DNA of 5,898 bases from CAYUST01 sp964447535 (GCA_964447535.1 CAYUST010000022.1:1-5898); one strand, 5' to 3'; numbered from the stretch's first letter, positions 1 through 5,288 are shown. Program-made: numbers and translations. Notes: a model not told the origin generated them from the letters alone.

Positions 1-35
1 TTTGAATAAGAATAACTAACGAATGTATTGCTGAA

Positions 36-58
36 TCCCTGAGCGAAGCGAGTAGGGA
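36..58. repeat. Small hairpin with a dispersed-repeat core
   Basis: TCCCT at 36-40 can pair with AGGGA at 54-58. The loop contains CTGAGCGAAGCGAG, which resembles the core of the copies at 90-120 and 205-244. It lies in the gene-free left edge of the window. No poly-T follows, so it is not a convincing terminator. Function is unknown; it is most likely a degenerate copy of the same intergenic repeat. Confidence 0.35.
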
Positions 59-89
59 GAAGCTGTGGATGGGTTGTTTGAGTAAGTCT

Positions 90-120
90 CGTCATGCTGA
101 GTGCAACGAAGCATCCAGGA
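90..120 (+). repeat. Dispersed intergenic repeat, left copy
   Basis: This stretch begins GTCATGCTGAGTGC and ends GCATCCAGGA. It matches, in reverse complement, the copy at 205-244, which reads GTCATTCTGAGCGAG then GAATCCAGGA on the minus strand. The two copies face each other around the terminator at 155-182. Sequences of the GTCATTCTGAGCG...GAATC type are common dispersed intergenic repeats in bacterial genomes. The copy number in this genome cannot be seen from the window. Confidence 0.55.
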
Positions 121-154
121 AATATACAACTTAAACGTTCAGTTGACCCACAAC

Positions 155-182
155 AAAAAAACTCCCGGCAAGGGAGTTTTTT
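155..182. terminator. Bidirectional intrinsic terminator, serving mscL
   Basis: ACTCCC (161-166) pairs with GGGAGT (172-177) across a five-base loop. Seven A residues precede the stem and six T residues follow it, so it can work on either strand. On the minus strand it lies 65 bases beyond the mscL stop codon and should end the yceI-mscL transcript. On the plus strand it could end a gene lying left of the window. Confidence 0.85.
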
Positions 183-204
183 CTTTATGTATAACTTTTA
201 CGTC

Positions 205-244
205 TCCTGGATTCTTCTCTCGTCTACGACTCGCTCAGAATGAC
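205..244 (-). repeat. Dispersed intergenic repeat, right inverted copy
   Basis: On the minus strand this reads GTCATTCTGAGCGAGTCG and later GAATCCAGGA, the inverted partner of the copy at 90-120. It starts three bases beyond the mscL stop codon, so it would be transcribed in the mscL 3' untranslated region. Together with the left copy it could fold into a long imperfect stem around the terminator. Confidence 0.55.
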
Positions 245-246
245 AA

Positions 247-558
247 CTACTTCGTCTCTTCCTTTGCAAACTTCTTCGCAAATGAGTTGATGATGAAGTA
301 GACGACTGCAGCGACAATCAGGAAATCCAAGAGTGTACTTACAAATTTCCCATACATAATACCACCGTACGACAGGTCTGCAATTTTCTCGATATTAGCA
401 GCACGAAGCGCAGGCTTCAAGATAGCAGGCATAATAATATCCTCTACGAGAGACTTGACTACTTCGCTTACTTTGAGTCCCATAATGATACCAATCGCAG
501 CACCAATAATGTTTTGCTCTTTGATAAACTGCATAAATCAACTAAGTGCTTGTCTCAT
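247..558 (-). CDS. mscL: Large-conductance mechanosensitive channel MscL
   Basis: This is a small inner-membrane channel of the MscL family, which opens under membrane tension and releases solutes during osmotic downshock. The first helix carries the motif NIIGAAIGIIMG and then VEDIIMP (about residues 16-44), matching the family pattern NVVDLAVGVIIG...DIIMP. The second helix contains FVSTLLDFLIVAAVVYF (about 72-88), matching the family DFLIVA core. At 103 residues it is shorter than the 136 residues of the E. coli protein, with a compact outer loop and a short charged C-terminal tail. The start was moved upstream of the ATG at 534. With UGA read as Gly the frame continues to an ATG at 558, giving MRQALSGFMQF, where G7 is the UGA codon (538-540). 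This restores the amphipathic N-terminal segment seen in MscL proteins such as mycobacterial KGFKEF. The stop is TAG. It sits 30 bases behind the YceI gene on the same strand, and no Shine-Dalgarno sequence is visible. Confidence 0.9.
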
Positions 559-588
559 CGCTGAGTGACGTTATAAAATAGTAGGTAA

Positions 589-1275
589 TTATTTTAGTAC
601 AACGTTGACGGTGTATTCGATCTTGTCGTCGATAGCTTTGTCGCCAATGTCAGAGAAGATGCTAGCTGAACCATATTTGATTTCCCATTTTGTTCTGTCG
701 ATAGAAATCTTCGCAGATGCGGTCACTTGAGTGTCTGTTACTTCGATAACTGCTGGGAAGGTGATTGCATTGGTGATACCTTTGATAGTGAGAGCAGCTA
801 CGACATCGTACATATTTGTCCCACTAGCTGGCGTAATTTTCATCAACTTGAGAGTAGACTCATTGAATCCAGATACGTTGAAGAAATCTTCTGATTTGAG
901 ATGTCCTACTAATTTCTCACCATCATTTGAAGTGATAGTAGTCATATCGATAGTGAAGATACCAGATACAGGAAGATTGTTTGCCAAGCCAAGGGTACCA
1001 GAAGAAATAACTACTGTACCTGTATGTGAACCAACTATTTTTTTACCAAACCATTCGAGGTTGCTTGCTTTGCTATCCAAACTTACTACACGATCTACAA
1101 CGACAGCAGCGCCTGTATCAGTAGCACCAGTAGCTACAGCACCTGTCTCATTTGTCCCTGTTTCAACAACCGCTCCTGTGTCTGTAGTAGGAGTAGGAGT
1201 TGCAGATTTCCAACAACCAGCTAACAATAATGTACTTGCTGTTACCAAAGTGATAACCAATGAAGAATGTTTCAT
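589..1275 (-). CDS. YceI-domain lipoprotein
   Basis: The 228-residue product is a predicted membrane-anchored lipoprotein with a YceI domain, a lipocalin-like beta barrel that binds isoprenoid or other lipid ligands in known members. The N-terminus is a lipoprotein signal, MKHSSLVITLVTASTLLLAGC, with lipobox LAGC and lipidated Cys21. A low-complexity Thr/Gly/Ala linker (about 22-60) holds degenerate TGAV/DTGA repeats. The domain follows (about 61-228): LEWFGKKIVGSHTGTV, then GIFTIDM, then HLKSEDFFNV, and near the end ISIDRTKWEIKYG with DDKIEYTVNV, all in the family order. The ATG at 1275 is preferred over a TTG at 1293 because it starts exactly at the signal peptide and has GGAAA just upstream. 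The stop is TAA and there is no internal TGA. It is the first gene of the likely operon with mscL. The ligand cannot be told from sequence. Confidence 0.88.
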   Translation of the reverse strand: MKHSSLVITLVTASTLLLAGCWKSATPTPTTDTGAVVETGTNETGAVATGATDTGAAVVVDRVVSLDSKASNLEWFGKKIVGSHTGTVVISSGTLGLANNLPVSGIFTIDMTTITSNDGEKLVGHLKSEDFFNVSGFNESTLKLMKITPASGTNMYDVVAALTIKGITNAITFPAVIEVTDTQVTASAKISIDRTKWEIKYGSASIFSDIGDKAIDDKIEYTVNVVLK

Positions 1276-1308
1276 ACGTTTCCAATAATTCAAAAAATAA
1301 AGTGCCTG

Positions 1309-1336
1309 TCTATACGGTTAATTGTATAAATTGCAA
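1309..1336 (-). promoter_or_regulatory. Probable promoter of the yceI-mscL operon
   Basis: On the minus strand, TTGCAA (1331-1336) and TATAGA (1309-1314) are separated by 16 bases. This places a likely start site near 1302 and leaves a leader of about 27 bases before the ATG at 1275. The match is to the general sigma-70 pattern and is not tested. It is the best promoter-like pair in this divergent region. Confidence 0.5.
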
Positions 1337-1390
1337 GAAAGAAGAAAAAGTAAACACAAAATGTAGCACCTAAACAAAAAAAGTGATATT

Positions 1391-1420
1391 TTGACTTGCA
1401 AGGATAGATAAAATCGATAT
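1391..1420 (+). promoter_or_regulatory. Possible groESL promoter
   Basis: TTGACT (1391-1396) is a good -35 box. The only -10 candidate at normal spacing is weak: CGATAT at 1415-1420 with 18 bases between. A second TA-rich box, TTTATA near 1453-1458, lies 12 bases before the groES ATG and could instead start a nearly leaderless message. I found no CIRCE inverted repeat (TTAGCACTC-N9-GAGTGCTAA), so HrcA control is not supported. Confidence 0.3.
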
Positions 1421-1470
1421 CTTTTTCCTTAGCCAGTGGCTTTTTTACTTTATTTATAGCACATCGAACT

Positions 1471-1773
1471 ATGAGTAAACTCGTACCGATTGAAGATCAC
1501 TTGTTGGTAGAGGCTGTTGCGCAGGAGAAAACTACTCCTAGTGGTATTGTTCTCCCTGACACCTCCAAAGAAAAACCCTCCAAAGGCAAAGTAGTTGCTG
1601 TAGGATTGGGTAAAATACTTGATAACGGACAAAGAGCGCCTATTGATGTCAAAGTTGGGCAAACCGTGTATTTCACCAAGTATGCTCCTGATGAACTTGA
1701 AGTCAAAGAAGGAGATACAACTATCACGTATCTTGTGGTCAGACATAGTTCCATTTTGGCAGTAGAGGAGTAA
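1471..1773 (+). CDS. groES: Co-chaperonin GroES (Hsp10)
   Basis: This is the heptameric lid of the GroEL folding chamber, a cytoplasmic ATP-dependent folding machine. The 100-residue protein has the family opening LVPIEDHLLVEAV. The mobile loop follows (about residues 17-34), with the GroEL-contacting tripeptide IVL at 26-28 inside TTPSGIVLPDTSKEKPSKG. The core GKVVAVGLGK comes next, then VGQTVYFTKYAPDELEVKEG and a C-terminal YLVVRHSSILAVEE. Length and order are typical of bacterial GroES. The start is the only ATG in frame before the mobile loop. No Shine-Dalgarno sequence precedes it. The stop is TAA and no TGA codon is used. groL lies 154 bases downstream on the same strand, an unusually long gap filled by palindromic elements. 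Confidence 0.96.
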   Translation: MSKLVPIEDHLLVEAVAQEKTTPSGIVLPDTSKEKPSKGKVVAVGLGKILDNGQRAPIDVKVGQTVYFTKYAPDELEVKEGDTTITYLVVRHSSILAVEE

Positions 1774-1786
1774 GCCTATACGCGTT

Positions 1787-1829
1787 CCCCCTTTTAGAAG
1801 GGGGGTGCCCCTTTAGGGGCGGGGGGTTT
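1787..1829 (+). repeat. Palindromic element, type I, copy A
   Basis: Two hairpins lie side by side: CCCCC (1787-1791) with a GGGGG run at 1800-1804, then GCCCC-TTTA-GGGGC (1807-1820). The unit closes with GGGGGGTTT. It is a close relative of copy D after groL in the same orientation. It sits between groES and groL and faces copy B, with which it could form a long imperfect duplex. A short T run follows, so partial termination or mRNA processing between the two genes is possible. Confidence 0.75.
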
Positions 1830-1831
1830 CT

Positions 1832-1917
1832 GATTATGTTTATAAAACCCCTCCGGCCTTTGGCCACCTCCCCTTCTTAAGGGGAGAGCAACCCGTTCCT
1901 TATTTTTATACATAATC
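1832..1917. repeat. Inverted repeat GATTATGT bracketing copy B
   Basis: GATTATGT at 1832-1839 and its exact reverse complement ACATAATC at 1910-1917 enclose the whole of palindromic element B. Just inside are the A/T-rich stretches TTATAAAA and TTTTTATA, which extend the possible pairing weakly. This could be the outer stem of one RNA fold or the terminal repeats of a small inserted element. No target-site duplication is obvious. Confidence 0.45.
1844..1885 (-). repeat. Palindromic element, type II, copy B (inverted)
   Basis: The unit opens AAAACCCCTCC. It holds a GGCC-TTT-GGCC hairpin (1855-1865) and a 7-base-pair hairpin TCCCCTT-CTT-AAGGGGA (1869-1885). Read on the minus strand it follows the same plan as copies A and D, but its middle stem is GGCC/GGCC instead of GCCCC/GGGGC. 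It is nearly the same as copy C after groL. Confidence 0.75.
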
Positions 1918-1927
1918 ATTTCAACGA

Positions 1928-3577
1928 ATGGCAAAACAAATAGTATATGGCGATGAAGCCAGAAAACAACTCTATGCGGGTATCAAAACCGTAGCAGATG
2001 CGGTGAGAGTCACGATGTGACCCAAAGGAAGAAACGTAATTTTGGAAAGATCATTTGGTAGTCCCAACGTGACCAACGATGGGGTAACCGTAGCCAAAGA
2101 GATCGACCTCGAAGATAAATTCGAGAATATCGGTGCTGCGCTTACCAAAGAAGCTGCTACCAAAACAAATGATGCTGCGGGTGATGGCACCACCACTACC
2201 GTCGTCTTGGTCGATGCGATTGCCAAGGAAGGTATGAGATATGTCAGATCAGGCGTCAATCCGTTTGCACTGAGTAGAGGCTTGCACAAAGCAGTTGCTG
2301 CACTCGTTGCGGAGATTGCAAAAGTTGCGAAGCCTATCAATACCAAAGAACATATTAGACAAGTAGCTGCTATTTCTGCACAGGACGATGCGGTCGGTGA
2401 ACTGATTGCTGAAGTCATGGATGAAGTAGGTACTGAGTGAGTCGTCACCGTCGAGGAAGGTAAATCTATCGGACTCGAAAAAGAAGTCGTGATGGGTATG
2501 CAATTTGAACAAGGATATAGCTCACCTTATTTCGTGACCGATCCTTCGAGAATGGAAGCAGTGATCGAGCGCGCACACATTTTGATCACGGACAAAAAAG
2601 TATCATCTATCAAAGATATTCTCCACCTCCTCGAGCAACTAGCTGCGATGGGCAAGAGAGAGATCGTGATCATCGCAGATGATGTCGATGGTGAAGCATT
2701 GGGGACGTTGGTGCTCAACAAACTCAGAGGCACGATCAATGTCTTGGCGGTCAAAGCACCTGGTTTCGGTGATAGAAAGAAAGAAATGCTCAAAGATATA
2801 GCTGCCGTGACGGGCGGTACCTTTATTTCCGAAGAAGTGGGCCTCCAGCTCGAAAACGCTACGGTCGAATTCTTGGGACAAGCTGAGAAGGTGGTTTCTA
2901 GTAAAGATAAAACTACTATCATCTGAGGCAAGGGCGACCAAGCAACGATCGATGCAAGAATCAGTCAAATCAAAGTCATGATCGAGAAATCAACTTCAGA
3001 CTATGACAAAGATAAATTGCACGAGAGACTTGCGAGACTATCTGGTGGTGTAGCGGTGATCAAAGTAGGTGCTGCTACCGAAATGGAGATGAAAAACAAG
3101 AAATACAAGATCGAAGACGCGCTCAATTCAACCAGAGCAGCTATCGAAGAAGGTATTGTCCCTGGCGGTGGTACGGCCTATGTGAAATTGAGCAGTGTCT
3201 TGGATACGTTGCAGTTCACTGATGCAGATGAGCAAATAGGTGCGCAAATTATCAAAGATGCGGTGCAGTATCCGCTCAAACAGATTGCAGACAATGCAGG
3301 ATACAAAGGAGATTGGGTGGTTGAAACCGTCAAAGCAGAAAAAGATTTCAACAAAGGATTTGATGCAAAAACAGGTGAGTTCAAAGATCTCATCAAAGCG
3401 GGGATCATCGATCCGGCCAAAGTTGAAAGAGTAGCACTCGAAAATGCAGTTTCTTCTGCAGCAATGCTCTTGACTACCGATGCGGTCGTAGCAGACAAAC
3501 CATCATCTGACAAAGCCGACGCTGGCGGAGGCATGGGTGGTATGTGAGGCATGGGTGGCATGGGAGGTATGATGTAA
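1928..3577 (+). CDS. groL: Chaperonin GroEL (Hsp60), UGA read as glycine
   Basis: This is the ATP-driven double-ring chaperonin that folds cytoplasmic proteins with GroES. Read in table 25 it gives 549 residues, close to the 548 of E. coli. Landmarks in order are MAKQIVYGDEAR, VTMGPKGRNV (ATP site), SFGSPNVTNDGVTVAKEI, AGDGTTTTVVL (catalytic Asp region), VTVEEG, FEQGYSSPYFVTD in the apical domain, KAPGFGDRK, LARLSGGVAVIKVGAATE, IVPGGGTAY, and a GGM-repeat tail. Four in-frame TGA codons occur at residues 31 (2018-2020), 171 (2438-2440), 333 (2924-2926) and 540 (3545-3547). Residue 31 is the invariant ATP-site glycine, 171 lies in TEGVVTVEEG, and 540 lies in the GGM tail. The stop is TAA. The start ATG has no Shine-Dalgarno sequence. 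The gene is intact in this code, not a pseudogene. Confidence 0.97.
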
Positions 3578-3616
3578 AACCCTCCGGCCTTCGGCCACCT
3601 CCCTTCTAAAGGGAGG
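3576..3616 (-). repeat. Palindromic element, type II, copy C (inverted)
   Basis: The unit runs from AAAACCCTCC, through a GGCC-TTC-GGCC hairpin (3586-3596), to an 8-base-pair hairpin CCTCCCTT-CTA-AAGGGAGG (3598-3616). Its first two A residues are also the last two bases of the groL stop codon TAA (3575-3577), so the element directly abuts the gene. It matches copy B in type and orientation. Confidence 0.75.
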
Positions 3617-3622
3617 CGCTAC

Positions 3623-3667
3623 TCTCCCCTTTAGAAGGGGAGTGCCCCGAAGGGGCGAGGGGTTTTT
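3623..3667 (+). repeat. Palindromic element, type I, copy D
   Basis: An 8-base-pair hairpin CTCCCCTT-TAG-AAGGGGAG (3624-3642) is followed by GCCCC-GAA-GGGGC (3644-3656) and GAGGGGTTTTT. It has the same plan and orientation as copy A. The terminal T run makes it a plausible extra terminator on the plus strand, upstream of the main one. Seven bases separate it from copy C, which points the opposite way. Confidence 0.75.
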
Positions 3668-3683
3668 GTGCCCAATAGAAAGG

Positions 3684-3711
3684 ATCCCTCACGTATGTGG
3701 GGGATTTTTTT
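3684..3711 (+). terminator. Intrinsic terminator of groESL
   Basis: ATCCCTCAC (3684-3692) pairs with the nine bases at 3697-3705 around a GTAT loop, with one T-G wobble. Seven T residues follow (3705-3711). It is the strongest terminator-like hairpin behind groL, about 107 bases past the stop codon. Confidence 0.85.
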
Positions 3712-3738
3712 GACATCTCGTTTTTTTAATTTTTTATT
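3710..3738 (+). promoter_or_regulatory. Possible promoter of the Asp-rich protein gene
   Basis: A perfect TTGACA (3710-3715) overlaps the end of the groESL terminator T run. TTTATT (3733-3738) follows at the ideal 17-base spacing, though as a -10 box it matches only four of six bases. A leader of about 77 bases would precede the ATG at 3822. Another TA-rich box, TATACAAT (3811-3818), lies immediately before the ATG and is an alternative. Confidence 0.4.
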
Positions 3739-3821
3739 GGTCTGTCACAGGGTTGGGTAGTAATTCGTATATATATAGGTACAATGCAAACGTGCTCTTT
3801 TATACCTTATTATACAATCTC

Positions 3822-4427
3822 ATGAAAAGATTATTTATGTTCCTCTTGGCGTTCTTGCTTTCCTTTGGTGTCATGCAATCTTGGACGACGGTTTCTGCTA
3901 CTTCTGATGATGTAGAAGATACGCAGGATGTTAGTGATGATGATGCAGACGATGACAGCGACGATGATTCTGACGATGATAGCGACGATGATTCAGACGA
4001 CGACAGTGATGATGATTCTGATGATGACAGCGACGACGATTCAGACGACGACAGTGATGATGATTCTGATGATGACTCAGACGACGACAAGGAGCTCAAA
4101 GCAGTAGCAACTTCTTGTTCACTCGAAGCACAAGATCAAGTCTTCATCGACAAGTTCACTATGAAGTTAGAAAAAGTATTCCCCAAATGGAAAGAAGCTA
4201 AGAGATTGAAAGTCAAAGAGACACTCGCACACTTGCTTACTAAGCTCCCTGAAAACGGCAAAGTCTACTGTCTCGTACAAGCTTTGCACGCACATCTCGT
4301 AGAGTTGATGGCTACTGTTCCTGTAGTTGATAATACAGAAATGAGCATGATGGAAAAAGTTAAAGCAAAAATCGCAGCCTTGCTCGAAGACAAACAGAAG
4401 GGAAAATGGGAAGGAAAAAATAAATAG
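3822..4427 (+). CDS. Secreted Asp-rich repeat protein, function unknown
   Basis: I do not recognise a family for this 201-residue protein. It begins with a clear Sec signal peptide, MKRLFMFLLAFLLSFGVMQS and onward, with likely cleavage after VSA (residue 26). A very acidic segment follows: 13 tetrads of the form SDDD (one is ADDD) at residues 38-89. The C-terminal part (90-201) looks mostly helical and Lys-rich. It has two cysteines (C99 and C150) that could form a disulfide, and a basic end, KQKGKWEGKNK. The acidic run could bind calcium or other cations, or act as a spacer at the cell surface; this is inference. No membrane anchor or sorting motif is visible after the signal. The ATG at 3822 is chosen over a TTG at 3753 because it opens the signal peptide. 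The stop is TAG, there is no internal TGA, and the gene stands alone between two terminators. Confidence 0.85.
   Translation: MKRLFMFLLAFLLSFGVMQSWTTVSATSDDVEDTQDVSDDDADDDSDDDSDDDSDDDSDDDSDDDSDDDSDDDSDDDSDDDSDDDSDDDKELKAVATSCSLEAQDQVFIDKFTMKLEKVFPKWKEAKRLKVKETLAHLLTKLPENGKVYCLVQALHAHLVELMATVPVVDNTEMSMMEKVKAKIAALLEDKQKGKWEGKNK
3933..4088 (+). repeat. In-gene tandem repeat encoding SDDD tetrads
   Basis: Thirteen 12-base units encode SDDD (one ADDD). A longer period of 48 bases is also visible: a 37-base stretch at 3992-4028 recurs exactly at 4040-4076. Serine is written with both AGY and TCN codons, and Asp with a mixture of GAT and GAC, so the amino acid pattern is more regular than the DNA. 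Confidence 0.9.
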
Positions 4428-4448
4428 TTTCTCATACACCGCCAACGA

Positions 4449-4479
4449 AACTTCCTGTCAGAGACAGGGAGTTTTTTTT
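4449..4479 (+). terminator. Intrinsic terminator after the Asp-rich protein gene
   Basis: ACTTCCTGTC (4450-4459) pairs with GACAGGGAGT (4463-4472) across an AGA loop, ten base pairs with one wobble. Eight T residues follow (4472-4479). It lies 22 bases past the stop codon. On the minus strand only a short T run follows the stem, so it is a weaker terminator for the convergent gene. Confidence 0.87.
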
Positions 4480-4511
4480 ATGTGATTACTAGACCTAAAA
4501 ATAAGACTCTT

Positions 4512-5288
4512 CTAACAATACTCTTTCAGAAAGATATCGTAGTATGGCCAGACTTGTGTATTGATTTTATAGACTTTTTGGTCTTGTCTAATGAGTCATT
4601 TGTCTTTTAATTTCTGCAATATTGATCTAAGATATTTATCTTCATCTTTTTTATGTCATTTTTCATCTATTGTTTCTCAATCTATTACATACTTTTCTTT
4701 TTCTCTATCTATTAATTGTCCGCATGCTGCACCTATTTCTTGTACAGATCAACTTCACAAACAAGCGAGATGAGCTAATACACTTTTGACAGGAAGAGTG
4801 AGTTGGTTACCAAGATATCTATAGATCGGATACAAAAAATCTAGCTTTGCAAAATCTGATGCTGAATGATCAAATCCTTTGATGTAATTCAAAGTAGAGA
4901 TCAATGATTTTTTCTCTCTATACATTTTTAAGTTCTGTCTTTTGGCCAATGCTATTTCAACTGAGGATGTCACTGGAGTGATCATTGGGATCATTTTTTG
5001 TGCTATTTCACTTGTAGTAGCTTGCATATCAAGGTTCAGTTCTTTTGATACACTTTTGATTTTTTTATTGAGTTTCAATAACTTATTATTTCTCTGTGTG
5101 TGTTGTTTTTCTAGTTGCCTTGTTTTCGCTAGGGCATCCTCATCTTTTTCTATGTGACCATAGATTGTTGTAGCTTCCTCATGCAATACTTTGATAGTGT
5201 CCTCGATGTGGTGTTGAGATATTTTTCCATACACAAAAGGGGCAAGATACTCACGATATCCACTATATACATCTAAGTGATTTGTCAT
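4512..5288 (-). CDS. Coiled-coil protein with winged-helix-like C-terminus, unknown function
   Basis: In table 25 this frame gives 258 residues from an ATG at 5288 to TAG at 4512-4514. The standard code would stop it at residue 177. Five TGA codons fall at residues 178, 180, 204, 211 and 231, all in the last third. No signal peptide or membrane segment is seen, so it is probably cytoplasmic. Residues about 40-90 are Lys/Glu/Leu-rich and probably coiled coil (QLEKQHTQRNNKLLKLNKKI). The C-terminal part, from about PVKSVLAHLACLGSGSVQEI, ends with LRSILQKLKDKGLIRQD and KVYKIN (residues 220-243). That is the shape of a winged helix: a recognition-type helix, a KGLI turn and a beta wing. The turn glycine (231) is a UGA codon. 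DNA binding or regulation is therefore plausible but not shown. No exact family is recognised. It converges on the Asp-rich gene and diverges from ssrA, and no Shine-Dalgarno sequence is visible. Confidence 0.75.

Noticed and set aside
3..134. Possible 3' end of a plus-strand gene open from the left edge in table 25
   Set aside because: Its translation is largely that of the repeat sequences (for example RHAECNEASR), with no recognisable domain and no support for coding.
731..1288. Long plus-strand frame opposite the YceI gene
   Set aside because: It is the antisense shadow of a clear YceI lipoprotein; it has no recognisable domain of its own.
1276..1470. CIRCE/HrcA operator before groES
   Set aside because: No TTAGCACTC-N9-GAGTGCTAA inverted repeat is present. 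The isolated TAGCAC pieces near 1365 and 1456 have no partner.
2018..2020. TGA as selenocysteine, or as tryptophan (table 4)
   Set aside because: GroEL has Gly, not Sec, Cys or Trp, at the ATP-site position and in the GGM tail. Ten TGA codons in three unrelated genes do not fit selenocysteine, and no SECIS-like element was seen.
1928..3577. groL as a pseudogene broken by stop codons
   Set aside because: All interruptions are TGA with no frameshift, the frame is otherwise perfectly conserved, and at least three sites are conserved glycines. Other genes show the same TGA use.
1787..3667. Palindromic repeats as a CRISPR array
   Set aside because: The copies differ in sequence and orientation, lack regular spacers and flank a housekeeping gene.
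3753..3821. TTG start giving a longer Asp-rich protein
   Set aside because: The added 23 residues precede a perfect signal peptide that starts at the ATG at 3822, so they would bury it.
3800..4099. Minus-strand Ser-rich frame opposite the SDDD repeat
   Set aside because: It arises from the antisense of Asp/Ser codons; the plus-strand frame has the signal peptide and terminator.
4591..5157. Plus-strand frames within the winged-helix-like gene region
   Set aside because: They are A/T-rich shadows of the minus-strand gene. They look hydrophobic because the opposite strand is Lys/Glu-rich.
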